The notes beneath the pieces were generated by a model. The model ran no database searches and had not been told where the DNA came from. It worked only from the letters and a program-made list of their open reading frames with translations. From assembly GCA_023443515.1 (NCBI GenBank), contig JAEZUC010000097.1:1-64000 (forward strand): a stretch of 64,000 nt of DNA, given 5' to 3'. Made by a program: the position numbers and the translations under genes. Shown piece after piece: positions 8,653 through 17,618 of this stretch. Within the stretch, counting starts at the first letter, position 1. The number at the start of each line of letters is the position of its first letter. Source of the stretch: Bacillota bacterium. GTDB lineage: Bacteria; Bacillota; Clostridia; Acetivibrionales; DSM-1351.

Positions 8653-9243
8653 CTAAAAGATTATTTTTACAGTTTCTTCGTCATTATATCTTGGAGGTAT
8701 CATATGCCTTTGTACCAATGGATGTCCAATAGTAGCAAATGCCATCAAGCGACCATCAATATCGAATTCTTTAGAAAACAAGTTCAAAAATCTATCTTCA
8801 ACAGGTTGATTCAGCCAAGCCATACCTAGTCCAAGGCTATGGCCTGCCAAAAGCATATTCTGGACAACTGCTCCTATTACCTGCAATACATCTTCCCAAA
8901 CTAATATCCCTGCTTCAGGGTAAATTTCCTTTCTCCAGTTAGGTAGAAATACACCTATAACAGCTCCTGACTGCCTTATACTGTTTATAACCCTTTTATG
9001 CATATGTATATCGGTATCTGTATCTGTATAAGAAATTTGTGATAGATACCTATCTGCCAACTGCTGAATTTTTATTAAATTTCCCATTCCGACAATATAC
9101 CAGGGTCGCACATTGTGTGGTGATGGTGCTGTGTTTCCGGCCTCTATTATGTACCTCAATTGTTGCTCACTAATACCTTTGCCAGAATAGTTTCTTATAG
9201 TTCTTCTTCTCTTAACCATATTTAGAAAATCATAATCATCCAT
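8653..9243 (-). CDS. Nitroreductase-family FMN oxidoreductase
   Basis: A 196-aa protein from the preferred ATG at 9243, which has AAAGGGGT upstream and overlaps the end of the preceding ketosynthase gene by 8 bases. An in-frame upstream extension to 9312 reads entirely inside the KS gene and is unlikely to be used. Family features are VKRRRTIRNYSG near the start, EAGNTAPSPHNVRPW for FMN and nicotinamide contacts, and GMAWLNQP in the second half. Members reduce enoyl or quinone groups or oxidise azolines in peptide pathways. In this cluster an enoyl-reductase-like or peptide-oxidising role is possible, but neither can be chosen from sequence. Confidence 0.8.
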   Translation of the reverse strand: MDDYDFLNMVKRRRTIRNYSGKGISEQQLRYIIEAGNTAPSPHNVRPWYIVGMGNLIKIQQLADRYLSQISYTDTDTDIHMHKRVINSIRQSGAVIGVFLPNWRKEIYPEAGILVWEDVLQVIGAVVQNMLLAGHSLGLGMAWLNQPVEDRFLNLFSKEFDIDGRLMAFATIGHPLVQRHMIPPRYNDEETVKIIF

Positions 9244-10399
9244 CAGATACCCCTTTACTAAAAACAAGAATGGAATTATTACCACCCAAGCCGGCTGAAA
9301 GAGAAATAGCATGTCTAATGTTACTTACTCTTGACTTATTTGGAACAAAATCCAGCTGAAACTGAGGATCTGCTTCCGTAAAGTTTAGAGTTGGCGGTAA
9401 AATCTGATGATTTAATGCCATAACTGTTGCCACGGCTTCTATAGCTCCTGCTGCGCCTATTGCATGTCCTACTGCTCCCTTTATTGAAGAGACAGGTATG
9501 TTTTTTGCATTTTCTCCAAACACGTCAATAATTGCTCCTGCTTCCGCTGCATCCCCTGATATTGTGGCTGTGCCGTGTGCATTTATATAATCTACTTTAC
9601 TTTTGTCTAGTTTTGCATCATCTAAACCTTCTGCAATTACTTTTGCAATAGCATCCTTATGAGAATTAGACATATGGTGGGCATTTGTGTTTAATGCAAA
9701 CCCATCTACATATGCCAGAATTTTTGCGCCTCTATTAATAGCATGAGACTCTTCTTCCAATACTAAAAATGCTCCACCTTCTCCCTGTACTGTTCCAGAG
9801 CGGTTTATACTAAACGGTCTAATGACTTCTGTGGTTACTGCTCTGGATACTGACAGAGAACTGTAACAAATTGGGCTTAGAGCTTCATACCCTCCGCATA
9901 CAATACACTTTGCTTCACCAATACGGATTAGTTGAGCCGCATACCCAATAGATATACTGCTAGAAACACATACTTGTGAAAAGCAATGAGTAAAACCCTT
10001 AATTTCTAATGCCTTTGCCAGTTCTCCTATAGATTGATAATAAGGATTAGTCTTAATTATTTCTTTATGTTTAATGTTTTGCTCAAGTAATTCAATATTA
10101 CCGGCACCAGTTCCTACAATTAGGCCTTCCGGTTCACAGCGGGATGCTGAATCAATAGCTTCCTTTGCAGCAGCAAAAGCAAATATTAATGAGCGGGAAT
10201 GACCTGGCATAAACCTCTGCCACTTAGCGTCAAAAGACTTTGGTATTATTCCGCCCATTTGATTCCTATATCCCTCAGTGGAAAAGCCATCTATCTTTTT
10301 TATACCACTCTTACCTTCAATAAGGTTAATCCAAAAAGTCTTTACGTTTTCACCAATAGAACATACTATTCCTGTTCCAGTAACAACGACTTTTTTCAT
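9236..10399 (-). CDS. 3-oxoacyl-ACP synthase II-type ketosynthase (KS-A)
   Basis: A 387-aa FabF-like condensing enzyme with a complete Cys-His-His triad: Cys144 in QVCVSSSIS, His275 in NAHGTAT and His312 in KGAVGHAIGAAG. It starts VVVTGTGIVCSIG and ends LGGNNSILVF as usual for the family. It would extend ACP-bound chains with malonyl units. The second intact KS upstream and the degenerate KS downstream suggest a KS/CLF type II system rather than the single housekeeping FabF. It overlaps the nitroreductase gene. Start is ATG. Confidence 0.9.
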   Translation of the reverse strand: MKKVVVTGTGIVCSIGENVKTFWINLIEGKSGIKKIDGFSTEGYRNQMGGIIPKSFDAKWQRFMPGHSRSLIFAFAAAKEAIDSASRCEPEGLIVGTGAGNIELLEQNIKHKEIIKTNPYYQSIGELAKALEIKGFTHCFSQVCVSSSISIGYAAQLIRIGEAKCIVCGGYEALSPICYSSLSVSRAVTTEVIRPFSINRSGTVQGEGGAFLVLEEESHAINRGAKILAYVDGFALNTNAHHMSNSHKDAIAKVIAEGLDDAKLDKSKVDYINAHGTATISGDAAEAGAIIDVFGENAKNIPVSSIKGAVGHAIGAAGAIEAVATVMALNHQILPPTLNFTEADPQFQLDFVPNKSRVSNIRHAISLSAGLGGNNSILVFSKGVSDG

Positions 10400-10429
10400 C
10401 TATAAAGCCCCCATTTATAAGTCTTTTCA

Positions 10430-11596
10430 TCAGTACTCTCCGATAACCACTACCGCATTATTTCCTCCAAATCCAAATGACTGAGTTACAATATTTTTGA
10501 TAGGCATTTTAATAGCGCTATTAGCAACAACCTGAACTTTCATATTGGGATCTGGTTTTTCATAATTTAGTGTGGGTGGTATTTGCTTATATTTTATACT
10601 TGAAATAGCACCAATGATTTCAACTATACCTGAGGCTCGAATCAGATGACCAATTGAAGATTTAAATGAAGTACACCACAAATTTTTTGTATGCCCCTCA
10701 AAGACTGCTTCAACTGCTTTTGCCTCTACTTGGTCATTTGCTATTGTTGCAGTTCCATGAGCCTTTATGTACGTGACATCTACCGGTTTTATATTTGCAT
10801 CTTCCAGTGCTTTGGCCAAACAAATTGCCTGCCCCTTTTCATTTGGAGTAACTACATGATATCCATCATTATTTGAATAACCACCCAGAATTCTTCCTAA
10901 AACATGAACATTTCTTTTTAAGGCACTCTTTTCAGACTCAATTACTATTACTCCTGCACCTTCACCAAGCAAAGTTCCTGAGCGCTCAGCATCGAATGGT
11001 TTAATACTCTTTTCTGTAATTAATCTTAATGTATCCATACAACTGTAGTCAAAAGGATTTAAAGCCTCTGCGCCACCACATATGACTATATCTGCCCTAT
11101 TATTACGTATTAAGTCCAGTCCCTCAATTACTGCTACTGCCGAAGATGCACAAGCATGGGCAACCAAATAACGCGGACCTGGTATTTTATTTTCTTCAAT
11201 TGCATATCCTATCGGGTTACTAAGCCAATAATCAAGATCTGTAGGTTGGTTAATACTTTCAGTATTTTCCCTGAACATTTTATATGATGCATATCCTCCC
11301 GAAAAATTGGTCGATAGCACTGTAGCATATCTATAATCATCATTATCCGGCGAAAGGGATGCATCTTCTAGCGCTTCTGAAACTGCATATTTCAATAACA
11401 TTGAAGCTCTATCTGTTTTTCTATCAAAAGGAAGTAAATCTTTACATTCACCGGCCAAAGAATTTCTGTATTTAGAAGTGTCGAAAGCCTCAACCTTTGT
11501 AAAACCTGGTTTACTTTTAGATAAACCATCCCAAAGTGCGGATGCACCGATGCCATAACACGATACTGCTCCTATCCCTGTTACTACAACATTCAT
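10430..11596 (-). CDS. 3-oxoacyl-ACP synthase II-type ketosynthase (KS-B)
   Basis: A 388-aa FabF-like condensing enzyme. The triad is intact: Cys149 in VAHACASSAV, His280 in IKAHGTATI and His317 in SSIGHLIRASG. It is clearly homologous to the following KS gene but quite divergent, so the pair is an old duplication or was recruited separately. Paired ketosynthases plus a CLF-like protein, two dehydratases and a ketoreductase, with no evident FabI/FabK enoyl reductase, resemble aryl polyene and ishigamide-type polyene systems. A conjugated polyene acyl chain is therefore a reasonable prediction, but only that. Start is ATG. Confidence 0.9.
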   Translation of the reverse strand: MNVVVTGIGAVSCYGIGASALWDGLSKSKPGFTKVEAFDTSKYRNSLAGECKDLLPFDRKTDRASMLLKYAVSEALEDASLSPDNDDYRYATVLSTNFSGGYASYKMFRENTESINQPTDLDYWLSNPIGYAIEENKIPGPRYLVAHACASSAVAVIEGLDLIRNNRADIVICGGAEALNPFDYSCMDTLRLITEKSIKPFDAERSGTLLGEGAGVIVIESEKSALKRNVHVLGRILGGYSNNDGYHVVTPNEKGQAICLAKALEDANIKPVDVTYIKAHGTATIANDQVEAKAVEAVFEGHTKNLWCTSFKSSIGHLIRASGIVEIIGAISSIKYKQIPPTLNYEKPDPNMKVQVVANSAIKMPIKNIVTQSFGFGGNNAVVVIGEY

Positions 11597-11608
11597 TTTT
11601 GACTCCTT

Positions 11609-12712
11609 CTACCATTCAAATTCTTCGTCCTGACCTAAGTCTGGTATTTCGGAAATTTTTTTCCGTGATTCTGCAAATCTTATTGGCAAACTTGGAAATG
11701 TCATTTTTTCTCCATTTCTCCATTTTGCACTAACAAGAAAATCCGGGTCTGTCAATTTCATTTCCAGTGCTTGCTTTACTGAATTGACCCTTGATACTGG
11801 TATTTTAAAACTTTGAAGTATTTTAACAATATCTGTGACGTTTTTGCTCTTGGCCCATAGACTTATTGCTTCGTCAATACACTGTTTCTCGTCTATCCTT
11901 TGTAAATTACTATAGCTTTTCCATTTATCCAAAACTCCATTTGTTGCAGACACCAAGTTTGACCACTGGTTTTCATTTCCTACTGCCAGAACAAAATACC
12001 CATCTTTAGCTTTGAATGTTCCGTATGGAGTAATAGGTGAAATATCGGATTCATTCAAAATATCGGTATTTGCATTAACAGTAACCATATGTTCCATCAT
12101 AGCTAGATAAGTGTCCAGCATATAAATCTTAATATGTTGACCTTTTCCGCTTTTTAAGCCATTATATAGTGCGCTCAATATACCCACTGTAGTCATAATA
12201 CCGGACATTCCATCTGCAAAAGCTATAGGTAAAGGTTGTGGAACATTATGTATATGGTTCAAGTCCATTATTCCACTCATTGCCTGTACACATAAATCAA
12301 ATCCCAAAATCTCTTTATCACTACTTGCCTTCAAAGACGCAAGAATTATTCGCGGATTTTCATTTGATATTGCTTCATATGATAAACCTAATTCATCGAG
12401 TTTATCACTTCCAAAATTCTCTACAACTACATCTGCCTGCTTTATAAGTGATAACAGTATTTTCAGATGATTATTATTTTTCAAGTCTAATACCCTGCTC
12501 CTTTTACCTCTATTAAAAGTAGCAAAATATGCACTGTTGCCATTTTCCGTAAAAGGAGGATATGCTCTGGTTTCGTCACCTGAAGGGTGTTCTATTTTCA
12601 AAACATCAGCCCCTAAATCAGCCAATGTAAGCGTACAAAATGGACCGCTATAATATCTGGTAAGGTCAATTATTTTTACTCCATCTAGTATATTGGTTAA
12701 CAGCTCTATCAC
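11609..12712 (-). CDS. Class III CoA transferase (CaiB/BaiF family)
   Basis: A roughly 367-aa family III CoA transferase. Recognisable parts are LDGVKIIDLTRYYSGPF, the segment LADLGADVLKIEHPSGD, ADVVVENF, and PIAFADGMSG, whose Asp matches the catalytic aspartate of formyl-CoA transferase. It would move CoA between carboxylic acids and so could activate the starter acid or the finished acyl chain. The exact start is unclear: the GTG at 12712 lies inside the GGGAGGTG ribosome site, so translation may begin at a nearby non-ATG codon a few residues downstream. It overlaps the KS-like gene upstream by four bases. Confidence 0.85.
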   Translation of the reverse strand: MIELLTNILDGVKIIDLTRYYSGPFCTLTLADLGADVLKIEHPSGDETRAYPPFTENGNSAYFATFNRGKRSRVLDLKNNNHLKILLSLIKQADVVVENFGSDKLDELGLSYEAISNENPRIILASLKASSDKEILGFDLCVQAMSGIMDLNHIHNVPQPLPIAFADGMSGIMTTVGILSALYNGLKSGKGQHIKIYMLDTYLAMMEHMVTVNANTDILNESDISPITPYGTFKAKDGYFVLAVGNENQWSNLVSATNGVLDKWKSYSNLQRIDEKQCIDEAISLWAKSKNVTDIVKILQSFKIPVSRVNSVKQALEMKLTDPDFLVSAKWRNGEKMTFPSLPIRFAESRKKISEIPDLGQDEEFEW

Positions 12713-13707
12713 CTCCCAATAATAATTGCCCCAATATTTTCATAGTCCGTACAAAGTATAAGATAGTTTAAATTGTCACCCAGTTCCTTTGACAAGTGAC
12801 TGATAAAATAAATATTAACCAGTGTTTCAGCTCCCAACATATCACCAACCATGTAACGAGGTTGTAATAAATAATGTTCGCCACCAAGTACATTATTTAT
12901 TGCTTCTTTTTCTGTATCAATCAGAAAATTATCATGTGAAGTGGTTCCAAGCGTAGCAACTATTCCACTCTCTTTTATGCCTGCCTCTTCTAACGCCCTT
13001 TTGATAACATTTTGTATACCTGTTGCGTTGATTCTTGTTGTTCCCCGCTGACAACCGTCACATACAATGGATTTTATACATAATACATTTTCTGTATCTT
13101 GCGGTACCGCATTTAAAACAACTGAGGCTCCTACATCTCCTATGTTCTCACTTGGTGCAATACATTCTTTTATTTTTGCTGTAGATTCTGAAGACGCAAT
13201 TAAACATTTATGACTTTTTTGGGACAATAATTGAATGTATGCACTTTGAACAGCATGAATTCCGGATGTTCTTCCACAAGAAAAAAAGCGGTAATTTACG
13301 CCCTCCATATTATGGGTAATAGTCACCTTTGAGCCAACTAGACTATTATCAGTCATTAGTGCCTCTTTTGTAGTCATTTTCCTATTCAAATAATTATCGA
13401 AATAGTTTTTTACAACTTCATATGTATTGGTTATGCTAGCAATAAAAACTCCATCAATTTCATTTTTCGGATTAACTACACCCGATTGTTCAAAAATTTT
13501 TTTTACTGCTCTATCAATCAGATAAGTAGTTCGTATTTCATTATTTGCAGCAATCCCGTTACTCACATATCCAAATCCAAGCTTATTTTTAATAAGGTTG
13601 ACAATATGGCCTATCTCACTATTAGTACTTCCAAACTGTACGGCACTGCTATCTATGACTATTTTAATATTGTTACCTTCTGAATAATTTAACATAACTG
13701 TCCTCAT
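12709..13707 (-). CDS. Divergent thiolase-fold ketosynthase-like protein
   Basis: A 332-aa protein of the condensing-enzyme fold with low similarity to the cluster ketosynthases. A candidate nucleophile lies in FFSCGRTSGIHAV (Cys144). The first His motif is replaced by LGTTSHDN and the second by VGDMLGAETLV, so the decarboxylating KS triad is not retained. It could be an acyltransferase that loads a starter or offloads a chain, as some thiolase-fold proteins do, or a second non-catalytic partner. ATGA overlaps with genes on both sides indicate tight coupling. The exact role is not assigned. Confidence 0.65.
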   Translation of the reverse strand: MRTVMLNYSEGNNIKIVIDSSAVQFGSTNSEIGHIVNLIKNKLGFGYVSNGIAANNEIRTTYLIDRAVKKIFEQSGVVNPKNEIDGVFIASITNTYEVVKNYFDNYLNRKMTTKEALMTDNSLVGSKVTITHNMEGVNYRFFSCGRTSGIHAVQSAYIQLLSQKSHKCLIASSESTAKIKECIAPSENIGDVGASVVLNAVPQDTENVLCIKSIVCDGCQRGTTRINATGIQNVIKRALEEAGIKESGIVATLGTTSHDNFLIDTEKEAINNVLGGEHYLLQPRYMVGDMLGAETLVNIYFISHLSKELGDNLNYLILCTDYENIGAIIIGR

Positions 13708-14747
13708 TGATCTTTATATGCTTTTGTATACCAGCATGAAGGATCCTCTCCAAATATATCGTTATGTAAGTGGAAGGGTTTTGCTCTGCAACCATAGCAA
13801 TCCATTGCACAAGTAGCACAAGCTCCTTTTATGTGTTTTTCTATGTTGCGAAGCTTGTGAATTATCTCACTATTTGAAATAATGTATTGCAAACTGTTCT
13901 CTAAAACACTCCCAACATTAAGAGTAATACTTGTACACGGATACACATTTCCAAATTTATCTATATAACAACTAAAGAAATGTCTCTTACATTCACTTCC
14001 CGCTATTGGCACATGTGGCTCCCACTCATACCTATATTTTTCTTTATCAATTTCAGCAAGTTCCTTAAAAACTTTCATTATTTCAGTTGAACTAATGTTA
14101 TAGTCTTCTCTTTCACAGGCTCGCCCCTGTATAATTGGGGTCTCTACTAGTGGAAATATGTTTCGCTCTCTTGCCCAGCACCAAATACTTGGGATTTCTT
14201 GTATATTATACTTACCTAACACTGTATGTATTGCTATTTGCCTTCTGCCCGATACATAATTCAAATTCAGTAAGTTATTAATACCAGTTTGTATTTTCTC
14301 ATATGCTCCATCAATCCCAGCCATTTTATCTTGAGTGTTTTTATCCAGACTATCAAGTTTAACCGTAATTGAAACCTCTAAATCATATAACTGCTGAGCT
14401 AGTTCTTCCGTTATTAAAGTAGCATTTGTTATTAACACTACACCCATATTTTTTTGACGAATATATTTAATTAATTTAATAATGTTTTTGTATAATAATG
14501 GCTCTCCCTCGCCAACAAGACAAATTAATTTTGCTCCCATTTCGAAGACTTGGTCGACTATATCAAATAATTGTTCTAGTGATAGCTCTCCCTCTACCGG
14601 TTTCTGTTCACCAGCATAGCAATATGTACAAAAAAGGTTACATCCACAGCTTACATCTAAATCTATACTAAGTAATTTCTTTGACCTTTTACAGTCTTCA
14701 ATTTCGCTATCTGTAAAGTCTGAATCTTTAAATAATGGTACAGACAT
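13704..14747 (-). CDS. Radical SAM/SPASM domain protein
   Basis: A 347-aa radical SAM enzyme with CX3CX2C in CGCNLFCTYCYAG (Cys36, Cys40, Cys43) and a SPASM-type C-terminus rich in cysteines (CYIDKFGNVYPCTS; GACATCAMDCYGC) that should hold auxiliary iron-sulfur clusters. There is no N-terminal RRE. Proteins of this type make C-C, C-S or C-O cross-links or carry out epimerisation in ribosomal peptides. It lies between the GNAT and the KS-like gene, at the junction of the peptide and acyl halves of the cluster. ATG start. Confidence 0.85.
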   Translation of the reverse strand: MSVPLFKDSDFTDSEIEDCKRSKKLLSIDLDVSCGCNLFCTYCYAGEQKPVEGELSLEQLFDIVDQVFEMGAKLICLVGEGEPLLYKNIIKLIKYIRQKNMGVVLITNATLITEELAQQLYDLEVSITVKLDSLDKNTQDKMAGIDGAYEKIQTGINNLLNLNYVSGRRQIAIHTVLGKYNIQEIPSIWCWARERNIFPLVETPIIQGRACEREDYNISSTEIMKVFKELAEIDKEKYRYEWEPHVPIAGSECKRHFFSCYIDKFGNVYPCTSITLNVGSVLENSLQYIISNSEIIHKLRNIEKHIKGACATCAMDCYGCRAKPFHLHNDIFGEDPSCWYTKAYKDQ

Positions 14748-14852
14748 GACACACCACTTCTCCCTCCATTACCTTTCATATATTACTACTTTAAAGTTCA
14801 TTCTTTGAAGTACAACTTTTTCGAGTTAGTTTCTCCAGTATAAGCAATATGT

Positions 14853-15338
14853 TTAAGGTGTTGGAATATCACCAATAAAATAACCCCATGTTATCATATG
14901 TAAACCTTCATTATAACCATGGTGAATCAATCCTTCCGGTATGAAACCAAATCGTACCAACATAGCCATAGCTTCTTTATTTTTATGATCTGTATAGGTT
15001 ACTATCTTCTTACAATGCTTGAAATTATCAAATGCATATTTTAGCAGGGCTGCAGAAACACCGCTTAATTTACGTTCCTGTTTAACAACAAACATTGAAA
15101 CAGAACATACAACTCCTGACTCGTTATAAAACATAGCTCCCAGTATTTCATTATCAATAATGTTGACTAAAATTTTCTCATAGTTATGCTGTAGCCTCAT
15201 AGCTACAAGTTCTGGTTTGTATACATCTAAGAGGTATTTTCTGTTTACCTCGTCTTCGGCAACATAATTATCACATAATAATTTGCAGATTGCTTCTGCA
15301 TCACTTGCCTGGGCAGGGCGAATAAAATACTCAGACAT
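14853..15338 (-). CDS. GNAT-family N-acyltransferase
   Basis: A 161-aa protein from the preferred ATG at 15338, two bases beyond the stop of the upstream radical SAM gene, with AAGGAAGGTG upstream. A longer in-frame reading to 15419 lies inside that gene and is unlikely. The fold signature is seen in FIRPAQASDAEAI at the start, VSMFVVKQERKLSGVSAALLKYAF (acyl-CoA/acyl-ACP pantetheine region) and MLVRFGFIPEG near the end. In known lipidated RiPPs (goadvionin and selidamide types) a GNAT joins a fatty acyl chain to the peptide. With a dedicated acyl pathway in the same operon, that is the leading hypothesis here. Simple acetylation or self-resistance are alternatives. Confidence 0.75.
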   Translation of the reverse strand: MSEYFIRPAQASDAEAICKLLCDNYVAEDEVNRKYLLDVYKPELVAMRLQHNYEKILVNIIDNEILGAMFYNESGVVCSVSMFVVKQERKLSGVSAALLKYAFDNFKHCKKIVTYTDHKNKEAMAMLVRFGFIPEGLIHHGYNEGLHMITWGYFIGDIPTP

Positions 15339-15339
15339 A

Positions 15340-16833
15340 CTATTTTTCACCTTCCTTGATACTTTGTTTATACATCTTTTTATACTGAACTCTACATCTC
15401 GGATCAGAATTTGCACCAATAGAACCGTATTGTTTATATACCGTTACATGGCATCCTCCAGCACAATTCATATCCTTACACCCCTTGCACTGTACCTGAT
15501 TTATAGAACGTATTTTGTTTAATACATCAGCTTCTTTCCATATCATTGAAAAATCATTATTTAAGCAATCCCTAGGTGTAATAACCAAATCTTCTCCCGC
15601 AGCAGGACAAAGAATGAGATTGCCTCTGGGTGAAATGCTCGCATGAACTTTTCCTGCACCACATGTAGGCCAGCAATTTTCTACCTCATAGGTATTAGGT
15701 ATATACCGCCCCATTTCATTAAATATTAAATCTAAAGGTCCTATAAAGCAAAACTCGCCTTTATAAGTCTCATAAATCCAATTTGCAACTTCGTCATAGT
15801 AATCCTTTAATTTAATATGTTCTTCCATCGACAGTGCCAAGTCATCATAATTTGTCTGACCCCTTCCACCTGGTTCAAGTAGAAGGCAAGATAGTTCACT
15901 TATCCCATTATTAACAGCTGTCTTAACGATTTCTTTTAGATACATAACATTTTTCTTTGTTATTGTTACGTTTGCTCTAACTGGCAATCCTACTGCCTGA
16001 CATGCTTTAATACCCTTTATAGTTTGTTCAAAGGATCCCGCTACTCCTCTAAAGCTGTCGTAGCTTTCGGCATCAAAGCCGTCTAAATTCCCCTCAACTT
16101 TATAGCAACCACTTTCCAATAATTCTTTTGCTACTTTTTCATCTATTAGTGTGAGATTTGATAGTAGACAGAAATCAATGCCAAGCTTTTTTAAATGAGC
16201 GGTTATTTTGTTGAAGTCCTTTCTGATTAATGGCTCGCCACCGGATAAATATATTCCAAAAACTCCGGCATTAACTAAATTATCAATTACTCGGCACCAT
16301 TCATCAGTATTTAATTCACCTTCCAGATACCCATTTTCGCTTACTTCGCATTTAGCATCTGCAAAGCAATGAACACATTTCAAGTTGCAATTATGAGTCA
16401 ATTCCAATAGCACCTTGATTGGTGCGGATAAAAAGTTAGGTTCCATACCAAGCACTGCAGGATACTCCAACAATTCTGTATTCAATCCGTTATTTTTAAC
16501 TATCTTATCTTGATTTTCTTGATTTCCTGTAACTTGTTCCGGAAACTCAGCATCACCAAATTTTATATATTTTAAACTCCAAGCTTGTCCAATGAAGGAA
16601 TATACATCATTTTTAGCTATTTCTATGTCAATATCAAATTCATTAACTAAATTGCATACAATTTGTTCTACAGTGTTAATTCCGTTACAGTTTTGTAAAA
16701 TAAATGTAGCAACAGAATTCAACAAATTAATTCTAACTTGTTGAGATGAATAATAAAGGCCACCCCATAATTCTTCTCTAACTTGCCCACAACATATTGG
16801 TTTTCTTGTTTTAAAAAAATCTTCATTAATCAT
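15340..16833 (-). CDS. RRE-radical SAM-SPASM peptide-modifying enzyme (copy 1)
   Basis: A 497-aa protein in three parts. Residues about 10-95 resemble PqqD, the RiPP recognition element (ELWGGLYYSS, LQNCNGINTVEQIV). Residues 140-350 form the radical SAM core with CNLKCVHCFAD (Cys149, 153, 156). Residues 380-490 form a SPASM domain (CGAGKVHASISPRG, LCPA, CKGCKDMNCAGGCHV). It is homologous along its full length to the product of 27696-29174, so the cluster carries two such enzymes and two precursors. The fused RRE should bind the YxxP leader region of the peptides. The ATG start lies 15 bases after the permease gene. Confidence 0.88.
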   Translation of the reverse strand: MINEDFFKTRKPICCGQVREELWGGLYYSSQQVRINLLNSVATFILQNCNGINTVEQIVCNLVNEFDIDIEIAKNDVYSFIGQAWSLKYIKFGDAEFPEQVTGNQENQDKIVKNNGLNTELLEYPAVLGMEPNFLSAPIKVLLELTHNCNLKCVHCFADAKCEVSENGYLEGELNTDEWCRVIDNLVNAGVFGIYLSGGEPLIRKDFNKITAHLKKLGIDFCLLSNLTLIDEKVAKELLESGCYKVEGNLDGFDAESYDSFRGVAGSFEQTIKGIKACQAVGLPVRANVTITKKNVMYLKEIVKTAVNNGISELSCLLLEPGGRGQTNYDDLALSMEEHIKLKDYYDEVANWIYETYKGEFCFIGPLDLIFNEMGRYIPNTYEVENCWPTCGAGKVHASISPRGNLILCPAAGEDLVITPRDCLNNDFSMIWKEADVLNKIRSINQVQCKGCKDMNCAGGCHVTVYKQYGSIGANSDPRCRVQYKKMYKQSIKEGEK

Positions 16834-16847
16834 ATTTTATACACCAC

Positions 16848-17618
16848 CTATAGTTCAGTCTTGGAAAAAATTCTAATAGACAAGATATAAAATGCTACCA
16901 TACATATTACTGCCCCTAATATGCTTGGCCAAATATCGTTCCATATAATATTGCCTTTTGAAATATTTAAAGCCAATGGAAACAAATTTGAAGGTGAGTA
17001 AACTGCTATTTTTTTTGGTAACACAGTTGGCAACAAGCCTATCACAAATGTAATACTCAATACTGCCAAGCCACCTACCCATGATTTTTTAAATAAAGCG
17101 CTAAATTCAACTGAAATTATTGCAACCATAATAATGTATAATAAGATTACAGATGCAGAAATCATAAAATTCTTGGCTGAAAAATCAGGTACGAAAACCC
17201 AAGTAGAATACAAGAGACATATTATACTTATCAGCGTTAATAAAAAAGCCGAAATGAAAGCTGATATGATTTTTGACACAAGATAAGTAGACCTGCTTAC
17301 AGATTTTACAAGAATCAAAGAAGTAATACCTTTACTTCTCTCTTCCGATATCAAACCGGAATATGTAAAAATTACTGCTAGTAGTCCCAATTGGGAAACC
17401 CCACTTAAATATGATTCCATAATACTAGGAAAATTCATTAAATTCGGCATCATATCTTTCAAATAACCTTTGCCTGAAGATTCTAACATTATTGGCAGCA
17501 TGTTAAGAAGTATCGGAGTTCCAATTCCAAATAGCACCAGTAACGCCAAAAGTCCTATATATTTAACCTGCTTAATTTCAATGATTTCTTTTTTAACAAG
17601 TGTAACTAAATTACTCAT
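16848..17618 (-). CDS. ABC transporter permease (ABC-2 type)
   Basis: A 256-aa membrane protein with about six hydrophobic segments and the ABC-2/NosY-like arrangement (IGLLALLVLFGIGTPIL near the start; FTYSGLISEERSKGI in the middle). Its start overlaps the ATPase gene by eight bases, so the two form one exporter. Small ABC-2 pairs like this export or give immunity to peptides in many bacteriocin clusters. It follows the PLDc_N-like membrane peptide, a combination common in lantibiotic-immunity-type modules. Confidence 0.85.
   Translation of the reverse strand: MSNLVTLVKKEIIEIKQVKYIGLLALLVLFGIGTPILLNMLPIMLESSGKGYLKDMMPNLMNFPSIMESYLSGVSQLGLLAVIFTYSGLISEERSKGITSLILVKSVSRSTYLVSKIISAFISAFLLTLISIICLLYSTWVFVPDFSAKNFMISASVILLYIIMVAIISVEFSALFKKSWVGGLAVLSITFVIGLLPTVLPKKIAVYSPSNLFPLALNISKGNIIWNDIWPSILGAVICMVAFYILSIRIFSKTEL

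Noticed and set aside
9244..9312. N-terminal extension of the nitroreductase
   Set aside because: The extension reads inside the KS-A gene and is hydrophobic by chance; the ATG at 9243 has a ribosome site and begins the family homology.
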